This document shows, piece after piece, positions 1-6,414 of a DNA stretch of 6,414 nt. The DNA comes from an uncultured Peptococcaceae bacterium (GTDB taxonomy: Bacteria; Bacillota; Peptococcia; Peptococcales; Peptococcaceae). A program made the translations under genes and the position numbers. Positions within the stretch are counted from its first letter, which is position 1, and each line of letters starts with the position of its first letter. The notes beneath the pieces were generated by a model. It was not told the origin of the DNA, did not search any database, and was given only the letters and a program-made list of their open reading frames with translations. Where the stretch lies: NCBI GenBank assembly GCA_958451915.1, contig CAUDRX010000134.1, positions 1 to 6,414 on the forward strand, written 5' to 3'.

Positions 1-143
1 TGGCGGTACCAGCCGCTGACCCATTGATATTTCATGTTGTTGAAGTCGTTGAGGTTGGTGGTATTGCCGCCGATGATGCGGCGGCTGGCGACGTCGATGT
101 CGCCGTCCGGATTAAAGAGGGGACGCTTGTGAACTTGTTCCAT
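1..143 (-). CDS. nrdB: Class I ribonucleotide reductase beta subunit, N-terminal fragment
   Basis: This is the first 47 codons of a gene that continues past the left edge of the window. The small subunit of class I ribonucleotide reductase generates the metal or tyrosyl oxidant that starts catalysis in NrdA. The visible residues begin MEQVHKRPLFNPDGD and end with KYQWVSGWYR, resembling the KYxW region that opens the helical domain of NrdB proteins. The ATG at 141-143 follows an AAAGGAG at 151-157 with 7 bases between them. The gene starts 18 bases after the nrdA stop codon, so the two are almost certainly co-transcribed. The metal ligands and the radical Tyr (or Phe) lie outside the window, so the subclass (Ia, Ic or other) cannot be read here. 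The identification rests on both the short N-terminal match and the position after nrdA. Confidence 0.88.
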   Translation of the reverse strand, partial: MEQVHKRPLFNPDGDIDVASRRIIGGNTTNLNDFNNMKYQWVSGWYR

Positions 144-161
144 CGAAAATCTCCTTTCAGA

Positions 162-2696
162 TCAGGCTGAACAGCTCTCGCACTCTTCTACTTCCAGACT
201 CTTGGACCGGATGTAGTAGAGGGTTTTGACGCCACATTCCCAGGCCTGGATGTAAAGGTTCAGGACCTTGCGGAAGGTGTAATCATTGGTGATGTATAAA
301 TTGACGCTCTGCGCCTGGTCGATATGACGCTGACGGATGCCAGCGGCACGCACCGACCAGCTCTGGTCGATGGTGTGAGCGCTCTTGTAATACCAGTAGG
401 TCTCCATGGACAGGGATGGCGCCACACGCGGCATCAGGCCATCCTTTTTCTCTTCCAGGAAGAAACGGTTCATGATCGGGTCGACGCCGGCGGAAGTGCC
501 TGCGATGATCGAGGTGCTGGAAGTTGGCGCGATCGCCATGAGATAACCGTTGCGCAGGCCGTAAGCAGCGACATCGTCACGCAGCGCCTGCCAACGCGCG
601 CCTTTGTAGCCGCGCTTGTCAAAATACGCCCCCGTCTCCCAATCGCTGCCGCCGAACGCAGCATAGGCGCCTTTTTCGCGGGCGTTTTCACAGCTTGCCT
701 TGATGGCCGCATAATTGATGTCTTCAAAGACACGGTCCGCAAATGTCAGATGCGCCTCGCTCTCCCAGTGGATGTGATGGTTCGCGAGCATATGGTGATA
801 GCCGCTGACACCGAGACCGATCGGACGGTAACGGCGGTTGTTGATCTTAGCATATGGCAATGGGAAGAAATTCAGATCGATGACATTGTCCAGCGCACGC
901 ACGACACTTCGCGTCACATCCTCAATCTCCGAAGGATCGTCCACATTGATGTGCCCCAGTGAAAGGCTGGCGAGGTTGCAGACAACAAAATCGCCCGGTT
1001 TTGTCACTGTGACAATGACCTCTTCCCCATCTACCACCTCCACACGCTGATCGATGCTTTCGATGGCACTCATATTCTGCGCGATCTCGGTGCAAAGGTT
1101 GGAGCAATAGATCACACCTTTATCGCCGTTCGGGTTGGCACGATTGACGATGTCACGGTTAAAAGCGAACGGCGTACCAGTCTCGACAGCGCTCTTGATG
1201 ATCAGCCGGATGATGTCCTTGATCGGAAGTACGCGCTTGCTGATGCGCGGATCGGCCACACAATCAAGATAGCGGTTGGTCCATTCTTCACCGAAGCTGT
1301 CTTCAAGGTGATAGCCCTTGACAGTGAAGACTTCGTGCGGACACATCAAATACCAGTCGCCTTCAATGTTATCACGCGCCTGCTGCCAGAAATAATCCGG
1401 ATAGCAGACCGCCGGGAAAACATCATGGGCCTTCAGGCGATCATCGCCATTATTGGTGCGCAGGGCCAAAAATTCCGGCAGATCGCGATGCCAAACATCA
1501 AGGTAGACGGCAACCGCCCCCTGGCGCACACCCAGCTGATCCACCGCCACAGCCGTGTCGTTGGCCAGGCGGATCCAGCGGATGACTCCGCCGGCAGCCC
1601 CTTCAAAGCCGCGGATGGAAGAACCGCGGGCGCGCACCTTGCCAAAATAAAGCCCCATGCCGCCGCCAAACTTACTCACCTGTGCGAAGTTGTCAATGCT
1701 GCGATAGATGCCGTCGAGACTGTCTGGCACCGTATCGATGAAACAGCTCGAAAGCTGATGAAACGGCTTGCGCGCATTCGCCAGCGTTGGCGTCGCCATC
1801 GTCACTTTAAGGGTGGAGAGCATATCATAGAAGCGGCGCACCCACATCATGCGGTGTTCACGCTCTTCCAGCATCGCCAGATGCAGCGCAATGCCCAGAA
1901 ACATCTCCTGCACACTTTCCAGCGGCACACCAGCATGAGAATGCACAACGTAGCGCTTGAGCAGAAGATCGAGGCCGGAATAATTGATGAGCTGATTACG
2001 GCGTTCGTCGATAAAGCCGGCCGCTTCCAGGATCTCATCGCGATTATAATGCTGCAGGATGTAGTCGCCGTACAGGCCTGCCTCCGTGAGGAATTCCAGT
2101 TTTTCATAAAAATCGTCGATGCCGTGCTCGGCCATACGCTGACGAAGGGCACGCCCGAACTCAAGGAAATAGATGCGGGCAGCGATGAACTCCCAGCGTG
2201 GCGCCTCCTTGGTCGTCAGCTCCACACACGCCTTGATGAGAAAGGTAAAGCGTTCCTCGAGCGCCATGCCTTCCTTATAAAATGAGCGGAACTTCATCAG
2301 CAGCTGATCGAGGCTGTAAGCTTCATCTGCAAAATCCCCTTCGATCTGTTTGAGCACTGCGTCCATCTCCGCAACCTCCGCAAAGCAGGCTGCGATCTGG
2401 CCGCGCGTGCGGCGTTTGCGCTTGCGGTCCTCGCGGTAAAGGATGAAGCTCTTGACTTCTTTATAATAGTTTTCTTCGATCATGGTCTTTTCGACCAAGT
2501 CCTGGATCTCTTCGACATGCAGTTCCAGTCCCTGCGCCGCCATTTCCACAAGTGCCGCTTCAATGGCGCCGACCATCGCCTGGAGCTTGTCCGGAGCGAC
2601 AGTGCTGTCCACGCTCACAAAGGCGCGCTCAATGACACGGGCGATCTTGGCCCGGTCATAGGCTTCTACGCTGCCGTTACGTTTGATGATATCCAT
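162..2696 (-). CDS. nrdA: Class I ribonucleoside-diphosphate reductase alpha subunit
   Basis: This is the catalytic large subunit, 844 residues, reducing ribonucleoside diphosphates to deoxyribonucleotides in the cytoplasm with NrdB. Residues 1 to about 92 form an ATP-cone (start MDIIKRNGS, with KxFI-like LYREDRKR near the end), the overall activity site. An all-alpha N domain lies around 145-220 and the ten-stranded barrel follows. By comparison with E. coli NrdA, C318 in LSSCF and C573 in FVVCNL should be the redox-active pair (C225/C462), C535 in NLCTE the thiyl-radical cysteine (C439) with N533 and E537 beside it, and Y827-Y828 the radical-transfer tyrosines (Y730/Y731). C839 and C842 in the tail CESCSA would be the shuttle pair. 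All catalytic residues are present. The length exceeds E. coli NrdA (761), and the sequence looks closer to the chlamydia/eukaryote-type branch. A complete ATP-cone and no nrdI between nrdA and nrdB argue against class Ib. The ATG follows AAGGAG at 2708-2713, an 11-base spacing. nrdB follows directly. Confidence 0.97.
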   Translation of the reverse strand: MDIIKRNGSVEAYDRAKIARVIERAFVSVDSTVAPDKLQAMVGAIEAALVEMAAQGLELHVEEIQDLVEKTMIEENYYKEVKSFILYREDRKRKRRTRGQIAACFAEVAEMDAVLKQIEGDFADEAYSLDQLLMKFRSFYKEGMALEERFTFLIKACVELTTKEAPRWEFIAARIYFLEFGRALRQRMAEHGIDDFYEKLEFLTEAGLYGDYILQHYNRDEILEAAGFIDERRNQLINYSGLDLLLKRYVVHSHAGVPLESVQEMFLGIALHLAMLEEREHRMMWVRRFYDMLSTLKVTMATPTLANARKPFHQLSSCFIDTVPDSLDGIYRSIDNFAQVSKFGGGMGLYFGKVRARGSSIRGFEGAAGGVIRWIRLANDTAVAVDQLGVRQGAVAVYLDVWHRDLPEFLALRTNNGDDRLKAHDVFPAVCYPDYFWQQARDNIEGDWYLMCPHEVFTVKGYHLEDSFGEEWTNRYLDCVADPRISKRVLPIKDIIRLIIKSAVETGTPFAFNRDIVNRANPNGDKGVIYCSNLCTEIAQNMSAIESIDQRVEVVDGEEVIVTVTKPGDFVVCNLASLSLGHINVDDPSEIEDVTRSVVRALDNVIDLNFFPLPYAKINNRRYRPIGLGVSGYHHMLANHHIHWESEAHLTFADRVFEDINYAAIKASCENAREKGAYAAFGGSDWETGAYFDKRGYKGARWQALRDDVAAYGLRNGYLMAIAPTSSTSIIAGTSAGVDPIMNRFFLEEKKDGLMPRVAPSLSMETYWYYKSAHTIDQSWSVRAAGIRQRHIDQAQSVNLYITNDYTFRKVLNLYIQAWECGVKTLYYIRSKSLEVEECESCSA

Positions 2697-2741
2697 GTAT
2701 GATGGTTCTCCTTCTATCGTTCTTGATTTTTGTCACTCTTA

Positions 2742-2789
2742 CAACTGAATATGGTACCCTATTTGTTTTCGACCGTCCATATATACCCG
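2742..2789. promoter_or_regulatory. Possible tandem NrdR boxes upstream of nrdA
   Basis: NrdR is the ATP/dATP-sensing repressor of ribonucleotide reductase genes in most bacteria. It binds two 16-bp palindromic boxes (about acaCwAtATaTwGtgt) separated by 15-16 bp. Two partial matches occur here: 2742-2757 with core CTGAATATGG, and 2774-2789 with core CCATATATAC. They match seven and eight of the ten core positions, and the flanks match poorly. The linker is 16 bp, so the centres are 32 bp apart and on the same helix face. They would cover the candidate -10 and -35 hexamers. The spacing is the strongest argument, as each box alone is weak. Confidence 0.35.
2751..2779 (-). promoter_or_regulatory. 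Candidate sigma-A promoter of nrdAB
   Basis: On the minus strand TGGACG (2774-2779) and TACCAT (2751-2756) are separated by exactly 17 bases, each matching four of six positions of TTGACA and TATAAT. Transcription would start near 2744, giving a leader of about 47 bases before the nrdA ATG. An alternative -10, TATATA at about 2780-2785, lacks a good -35. The hexamers are only fair, so this is a proposal that also happens to fit the NrdR-like boxes. Confidence 0.4.
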
Positions 2790-2840
2790 ATGCACTCAGC
2801 AAAAGAAATTTTTATCACAAGCTTTCAACCCGCTCCCAGC

Positions 2841-2877
2841 AAAAAAGCGGCGCCTGCAGATCATCTGCAGGCGCCGC
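2841..2877 (-). terminator. Intrinsic terminator of the transketolase operon
   Basis: 2847-2861 and 2863-2877 are perfect reverse complements of 15 bases around a single central C, so in RNA a GC-rich stem of about 13 bp closes a small loop. On the minus strand the stem is followed at once by six T (A-run at 2841-2846). It lies 23 bases after the stop codon at 2901-2903. On the plus strand no T-run follows, so it acts in one direction. It separates the transketolase genes from nrdA. Confidence 0.93.
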
Positions 2878-2900
2878 GCTCCGTAGTAAACCCGATGCGC

Positions 2901-3836
2901 TCACTTGCGCGCAATGGCACGCTTGGCCGCTTCGGCGATATGTTCCTTGGTGAGACCGTATTTTTCCACGAGGGCAGCAGCCGTGCCGCTCTCGCCGAAA
3001 GTATCTTCGATACCGACCATCTCAACAGGCACTGGTTTGGCCGCTGTGACAACTTCTGCCACAGCGCTGCCAAGGCCGCCGATAACGTTATGTTCTTCGG
3101 CGGTAACGATGGCACCGGTCTTTGCCGCCCATTCATTGATGAGAGCAGTATCGATCGGCTTGATCGTGCTCATGTCGATGACCGCAGCATGCACACCATC
3201 TGCCGCAAGGAGATCAGCAGCATCGAGCGCCACAGCAACCATCATACCACAGGCAATCAGAGTGACATCGCTGCCTTCACGCAGGCACTTGCCCTTGCCG
3301 ATGACGAATGCTTCCTCCGGATCGGTAATGGTTGGCACCGCACTGCGGCCGAGGCGAATGTAGACAGGCCCTTCATGCTCGGCGGCCGCCATCACAGCCT
3401 TGTAAGCTTCCGGACCGTCAGCTGGTACGAGCACGGTCATATTTGGCAGACCACGCATCAGATTGATGTCTTCCAGTGCCTGGTGGCTGCCGCCGTCTTC
3501 GCCGACAGTGATGCCGGCATGCGTCGCAGCGATCTTCACGTTCAGACGCGGATAGCAGATCGAGTTGCGGATCTGATCGTAAGCACGGCCTGTCGCAAAA
3601 ACTGCAAAAGTGCTGGCAAAAGGCACTTTGCCAGCAGCCGCAAGCCCGGCTGCCACACCCATGAGGTTCTGCTCAGCAATACCCATATTGAAGAAACGTT
3701 CCGGATATTTGTTCTGGAACATGTTGGTCTTGGTCGATTTCGACAGGTCGGCATCAAGGACGACAACATCCTGACGGACAGCACCGAGCGCTTCAAGCGC
3801 CTGGCCATAAGCTTCACGTGTTGCTTGTTTTTCCAT
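2901..3836 (-). CDS. tkt: Transketolase, C-terminal subunit (split enzyme)
   Basis: This is the pyrimidine-binding and C-terminal half of a two-subunit transketolase, 311 residues, which moves two-carbon ketol units between sugar phosphates in the non-oxidative pentose phosphate pathway. Residues 1 to about 165 form the Pyr domain, with the catalytic glutamate E55 in GIAEQN, which activates thiamine diphosphate. The histidine-bearing stretch THAGITVGEDGGSHQ (105-119) and YIRLGRS (159-165) follow. The C-terminal domain (about 185-311) includes STIKPID (223-229). An ATG at 3843-3845 would add three residues, but it touches the AGGGGAGG site, so the ATG at 3834-3836 with 9 bases of spacing is the better start. 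One base separates that start from the stop of the N-terminal gene, which suggests translational coupling. A deoxyxylulose-phosphate synthase is unlikely because that enzyme is a single chain. Confidence 0.95.
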   Translation of the reverse strand: MEKQATREAYGQALEALGAVRQDVVVLDADLSKSTKTNMFQNKYPERFFNMGIAEQNLMGVAAGLAAAGKVPFASTFAVFATGRAYDQIRNSICYPRLNVKIAATHAGITVGEDGGSHQALEDINLMRGLPNMTVLVPADGPEAYKAVMAAAEHEGPVYIRLGRSAVPTITDPEEAFVIGKGKCLREGSDVTLIACGMMVAVALDAADLLAADGVHAAVIDMSTIKPIDTALINEWAAKTGAIVTAEEHNVIGGLGSAVAEVVTAAKPVPVEMVGIEDTFGESGTAAALVEKYGLTKEHIAEAAKRAIARK

Positions 3837-3837
3837 C

Positions 3838-4659
3838 TTATGCATCCTCCCCTAATTCTTTGAGCGCTTCGACGACCTGATCAGCGTTTGGTGCCTTTCC
3901 GTGCCAGCCGGCTTCGCCTTCCATAAAGGACACACCTTTACCCTTCACAGTGTCCATGACGATCATCTGTGGTCTGCCGGTGCCGGCAGCCTTTGCCTTT
4001 GCGATGGCTTCGGCGATCGCCTGGAAGGAATGCCCGTCGATCACCTGCACGTCCCAGCCGAATGCAGCAAACTTCGCATCCACCGGATCCACGTTCATGA
4101 CATCTTTGGTGCGCCCATCGATCTGCAGACCATTGTGGTCCACAAACGCAATGAGATGATCCAGGCCATAATGAGCCGCTGCCATGGCAGCTTCCCAAAC
4201 CTGCCCTTCTTCAATCTCACCATCGCCCAGGAGCGCATAAACATAGCGGCCGCTCCCGTCGAGCTTACGTGCCAGCGCCATGCCAACTGCCGCTGAGATA
4301 CCAGTGCCCAGAGAACCCGTGGACATGTCCACACCCGGCACCTTTCTCATGTCCGGATGACCCTGAAGCTTAGAGCCCAGCTTGCGCAGACTCAAAAGAT
4401 CCTCCGGCGCAAAAAATCCACGCTCTGCCAGCGTCGCATAGAGCACCGGCGCAGCGTGACCTTTGGAAAGTACGAACAGGTCGCGGTCTGCCATGTGAGG
4501 ATCAGCCGGGTCCACATGCATCTCTTCAAAATAAAGATAAGTCAATAATTCCACTGCGGAAAGAGAGCCGCCTGGATGCCCGCTGTTTGCCTCGCCGATC
4601 ATCTTGATGATGTCGCGGCGGATCACAGTCGCTTGTTCGGTCAATCGTTTTTCGTCCAT
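3838..4659 (-). CDS. tkt: Transketolase, N-terminal subunit (split enzyme)
   Basis: This is the diphosphate-binding half of transketolase, 273 residues. The thiamine diphosphate motif is complete: GDG at 145-147 and the closing VDHN at 173-176 hold the metal and diphosphate. Other family landmarks are SGHPGGS (26-32), SKGHAAP (65-71), QGHPD (99-103), STGSLG (113-118) and GWHGK (251-255). With its partner the total is 584 residues, shorter than a fused transketolase of about 660, as usual for the split form found in many Firmicutes and archaea. The frame is open upstream to an ATG at 4728, but GGGAGG (4665-4670) lies 5 bases before the ATG at 4657-4659, and the -10 element at 4717-4722 would leave the upstream ATG outside the transcript. 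The start at 4659 is therefore preferred. Confidence 0.95.
   Translation of the reverse strand: MDEKRLTEQATVIRRDIIKMIGEANSGHPGGSLSAVELLTYLYFEEMHVDPADPHMADRDLFVLSKGHAAPVLYATLAERGFFAPEDLLSLRKLGSKLQGHPDMRKVPGVDMSTGSLGTGISAAVGMALARKLDGSGRYVYALLGDGEIEEGQVWEAAMAAAHYGLDHLIAFVDHNGLQIDGRTKDVMNVDPVDAKFAAFGWDVQVIDGHSFQAIAEAIAKAKAAGTGRPQMIVMDTVKGKGVSFMEGEAGWHGKAPNADQVVEALKELGEDA
3846..3853 (-). promoter_or_regulatory. Ribosome binding site deciding the start of the transketolase C-terminal gene
   Basis: The minus strand reads AGGGGAGG here, inside the last codons of the N-terminal gene. It directly abuts the ATG at 3845, too close for initiation, and sits 9 bases before the ATG at 3836. This favours the shorter product and the arrangement TAA-G-ATG between the two subunits. 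Confidence 0.75.
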
Positions 4660-4716
4660 AAAAACCTCCCACCCTTGATACGTTGTGTTCATAGAGAAAA
4701 TAACTTTCCGCCCTCC

Positions 4717-4722
4717 ATTATA
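4717..4722 (-). promoter_or_regulatory. -10 element of the transketolase operon promoter
   Basis: The minus strand has a perfect TATAAT. Transcription would begin near 4710, with a leader of about 50 bases. The -35 region is poor: CATACA at 18 bases matches three of six positions of TTGACA. The region further upstream is AT-rich with A- and T-runs that might act as an UP element. The promoter may depend on that or on an activator. Nothing else is recognised in 4660-4784. Confidence 0.6.
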
Positions 4723-4784
4723 CATCATGCAGCCGCTTTTTGTATGCTTCTTTCACGCATTTCGCACAAACTTTTTATGATGAT

Positions 4785-4818
4785 AAAAAAGAAACGACCG
4801 TCCGCAGACGGTCGTTTC
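4785..4818 (-). terminator. Intrinsic terminator of the transporter gene
   Basis: 4791-4802 and 4807-4818 are perfect 12-base reverse complements around the loop CGCA (5' to 3' on the plus strand). On the minus strand the stem is followed directly by six T. It lies 12 bases beyond the transporter stop codon at 4831-4833, so the transporter is the last gene of its transcript. Confidence 0.93.
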
Positions 4819-4830
4819 GGAAAGATCGTA

Positions 4831-6288
4831 TTACAACATGAAGATGACGGTGACGAGCAGGAAGACCGGCACCAGGATCCCGAAGGACCACTTCATGTAG
4901 CCAAAGAAGCTTGGCATCTTGATGTCATGTTCTTCAGCAATGGAACGGACCATGAAGTTTGGCGCGTTACCAATGTAGCTGAGGGCACCCATGAATACCG
5001 CACCAGCAGATACTGCGATGAGCAGCGGCACTTCGACGATACCAATGGAGGTAACGATACCTTCAGTAGCACCCAGGGAAGCAGCCGTGGTCAGGAATAC
5101 CAGGTAGGTAGGGGTGTTGTCCAGGAACCCGGAGAGAAGACCGGTGCTCCAGAAGAACTGCCATTCGGTGTGCAGACCAAGCGCAGCGCCTTTTGCTTCG
5201 AGGATCGCAAGGGCAGGGATCATGGTGATGAAGATCCCAATAAAGAGCTTGGCAACTTCTTCCATAGCACCCCAGTTGAAGTTGTTCTCTTCACGCAGAG
5301 ACTTCTTGGTGAACTTCATAGAAAGGATGATAGCGATGATATAGATCGCATCCTTGATGAGGTTTGGATAGGTCGCAACAGCAGCCTCTTCGCCGTGGGT
5401 GAAGAGGGTGATCCCCTTGACGCTGCCGTCTTCGTTGAGGAAAGCATCCATGCCAGCGAGGACACCGGAGCTGTAGGTACCGATGAGGATCAGCACGATG
5501 AACGCAATGTTGATGAGACCATCGATCTCGATCTTGTGTGCGCTGTGAGATTCAGGCTGTACAGCGCCTTCTGCAAGGTCTTTCTTGTATCTCTTGCTTT
5601 CGAAGAGATAGTAGATGACAAGCAAAAGGATCGTGGTGAAGATCCAGATTGGCCAAAGATGGGTCAGGCACCAGAAGAATGGCACGCCGCGCAGATAACC
5701 CATGAACAGTGGAGGGTCACCGAGTGGGGTCAGGCTGCCGCCGATGTTGCAGACGAGGAAGATGAAGAAGATGACGGTATGCATCTTGCGTTTACGCCAT
5801 TCGTTCGCGCGGATGAGTGGACGGATCAGGACCATGGCTGCACCAGTGGTACCGATGATGGAAGCCAGGACTGCACCAATCGCCAGGATAGCAGTGTTGA
5901 CCTTTGGCGTGCCAACGATGGAACCGCGGATCACAATGCCGCCTGCAGCCGCATAGAGCGCGATGAGGAGCAGCAAGAATGGGAAGTAGTCAAGTGCGAC
6001 AGTATGGATCAGTTCGTAGATGGTGATGTGGGCACCGAACGCAATGAAGAATGGCACGATGAACACTGCGGACCAGAACAAGGCCACCCACAACTGATTC
6101 TTTTCCCACCATTCGCCTTTCACGAGCGGGAAAATAGCGATAGACAGGAGCATCCCAACGAACGGGATGATACTCCAGATCGGAAGCTGATCGCCCAGCA
6201 TTTCCCCGCCTTCTGCAAAGGCAGCAGTAGGGATGAGCATAGCGAACACAACCAATGTCACGAGAGACATCAATTTTTTACGCTTCAT
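4831..6288 (-). CDS. NhaD-like sodium/proton antiporter of the ion transporter superfamily
   Basis: This is a polytopic inner-membrane carrier of 485 residues with roughly 11-12 hydrophobic segments after the N-terminus. It fits the ion transporter (NhaD/ArsB/CitM) superfamily. Two superfamily-like motif pairs suggest an inverted repeat: GTTGAA (146-151) with NIGGSLTPLGDPP (181-193) in the first half, and LDNTPTY (389-395) with YIGNAPN (438-444) in the second. Proteins of this kind are commonly annotated as sodium:proton antiporters or putative citrate transporters, and the substrate cannot be decided from sequence. The N-terminus KRKK, a hydrophobic core and AFA before E26 look like a cleavable signal peptide (1-25), which is less usual in a polytopic carrier. 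A hydrophilic loop lies around 230-256. The ATG follows AGGAAGGA at 6297-6304 by 8 bases. The gene is single, with its own terminator. It uses no TTA, CTA or TCA codon. Confidence 0.85.
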   Translation of the reverse strand: MKRKKLMSLVTLVVFAMLIPTAAFAEGGEMLGDQLPIWSIIPFVGMLLSIAIFPLVKGEWWEKNQLWVALFWSAVFIVPFFIAFGAHITIYELIHTVALDYFPFLLLLIALYAAAGGIVIRGSIVGTPKVNTAILAIGAVLASIIGTTGAAMVLIRPLIRANEWRKRKMHTVIFFIFLVCNIGGSLTPLGDPPLFMGYLRGVPFFWCLTHLWPIWIFTTILLLVIYYLFESKRYKKDLAEGAVQPESHSAHKIEIDGLINIAFIVLILIGTYSSGVLAGMDAFLNEDGSVKGITLFTHGEEAAVATYPNLIKDAIYIIAIILSMKFTKKSLREENNFNWGAMEEVAKLFIGIFITMIPALAILEAKGAALGLHTEWQFFWSTGLLSGFLDNTPTYLVFLTTAASLGATEGIVTSIGIVEVPLLIAVSAGAVFMGALSYIGNAPNFMVRSIAEEHDIKMPSFFGYMKWSFGILVPVFLLVTVIFML

Positions 6289-6335
6289 TTTTTACATCCT
6301 TCCTTTAGATAATTTTGCAACGGATCATTGCATAT

Positions 6336-6368
6336 TTGGACATGTCAAAAAATTCTCATTCTGTCCAA
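6336..6368. repeat. Inverted repeat in the transporter leader
   Basis: TTGGACA (6336-6342) and TGTCCAA (6362-6368) are perfect 7-base inverted copies whose centres are 26 bp apart. The left copy also sits in the 8-base palindrome GACATGTC (6339-6346). If transcription starts near 6375 this could be a leader hairpin with a 19-base loop. Otherwise it could be a two-site protein target. A second, smaller inverted repeat, TGCAA-7-TTGCA, lies at 6316-6332. Confidence 0.3.
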
Positions 6369-6376
6369 GATAACAA

Positions 6377-6391
6377 TTGATATGGTATCAA
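6377..6391. promoter_or_regulatory. Inverted repeat overlapping the transporter -10, possible operator
   Basis: TTGATA-TGG-TATCAA is a perfect 6+3+6 inverted repeat. It covers the candidate -10, a position where a bound repressor would block RNA polymerase. I do not recognise the cognate regulator. Confidence 0.35.
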
Positions 6392-6410
6392 ATTTTTTTA
6401 GAAATAGCAA
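6382..6410 (-). promoter_or_regulatory. Candidate promoter of the transporter gene
   Basis: On the minus strand TTGCTA (6405-6410) and TACCAT (6382-6387) are separated by 17 bases, each with four of six matches to the sigma-A consensus. Transcription would start near 6375, giving a leader of about 87 bases. The -10 falls inside the 15-base inverted repeat at 6377-6391. A perfect TTGACA at 6343-6348 has no acceptable -10 downstream and is less likely. Confidence 0.35.
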
Positions 6411-6414
6411 CAAT

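Noticed and set aside
1308..3863. Long plus-strand frames at 1308-2285 and 2730-3863
   Set aside because: Both are in antisense register with nrdA and the transketolase C-terminal gene, which have complete family motifs. The frames match nothing I recognise.
2901..4659. Transketolase as one gene broken by a frameshift
   Set aside because: The N-terminal gene ends with its own TAA, the next gene has a strong AGGGGAGG and an ATG one base later, and both halves are complete. Split transketolases are a normal form in many Firmicutes.
4660..4728. A 23-residue N-terminal extension of the transketolase N-terminal subunit
   Set aside because: The extension does not look like transketolase, it lacks a ribosome binding site at 4728, and it overlaps the TATAAT that probably drives the operon.
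4741..4765. Possible catabolite-responsive (cre) site upstream of the transketolase operon
   Set aside because: The stretch TGAAAGAAGCATACA (minus strand) lacks the central CG of the cre consensus.
4576..6312. A 578-codon open frame on the plus strand over the whole transporter
   Set aside because: It is in exact codon register with the transporter and arises from avoidance of TTA, CTA and TCA codons. The translation is rich in charged residues with no recognisable domain, while the minus strand gives a clear membrane protein with a ribosome binding site and a terminator.
6343..6348. Perfect TTGACA as the transporter -35
   Set aside because: At 15 to 18 bases downstream the hexamers (for example ATCCGT) do not resemble TATAAT, so it probably does not form a standard promoter.
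6377..6399. Plus-strand terminator made of the TTGATA/TATCAA hairpin and the T-run after it
   Set aside because: The stem is only six mostly A-T pairs with a three-base loop, too weak for a convincing terminator, and no plus-strand gene precedes it.

Overview
The window reads as an ordinary chromosomal segment of a mid-GC anaerobic Firmicute. A member of the Negativicutes is my best guess, because it combines a split two-gene transketolase, strong AGGAGG-type ribosome binding sites, GC near 50 percent and a chlamydia/eukaryote-like class I ribonucleotide reductase. This is an inference from gene types; no marker gene is present. All genes lie on the minus strand and the coding density is high. 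No RNA gene, mobile element, CRISPR array or phage gene is visible.

Layout from right to left, in the direction of transcription: (1) 6289-6414 is the leader of an NhaD-like ion transporter, with a candidate promoter and inverted repeats. (2) 4831-6288 is the transporter, closed by a 12-bp perfect hairpin with a T-run at 4785-4818. (3) 4660-4784 is the transketolase leader with a perfect TATAAT. (4) 3838-4659 and 2901-3836 are the N-terminal and C-terminal transketolase subunits, separated by one base and closed by a 31-base palindrome terminator at 2841-2877. (5) 2697-2840 is the ribonucleotide reductase leader, with a candidate promoter and two weak NrdR-box-like sequences placed at the canonical spacing. 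(6) 162-2696 is nrdA, and 1-143 is the start of nrdB, which runs off the window.

These are three independent transcription units. Transketolase supplies pentose phosphates, and ribonucleotide reductase converts ribonucleotides to deoxyribonucleotides, so the two are metabolically adjacent, though separated by a strong terminator. The transporter probably serves sodium, proton or organic anion homeostasis and has no obvious link to the others. No intergenic stretch exceeds about 205 bases. I see no evidence for a new biological system. The points worth a second look are regulatory: the NrdR-like box pair, a near-identical 15-16 base sequence in the nrdA and transporter promoter regions, and the palindromes upstream of the transporter.
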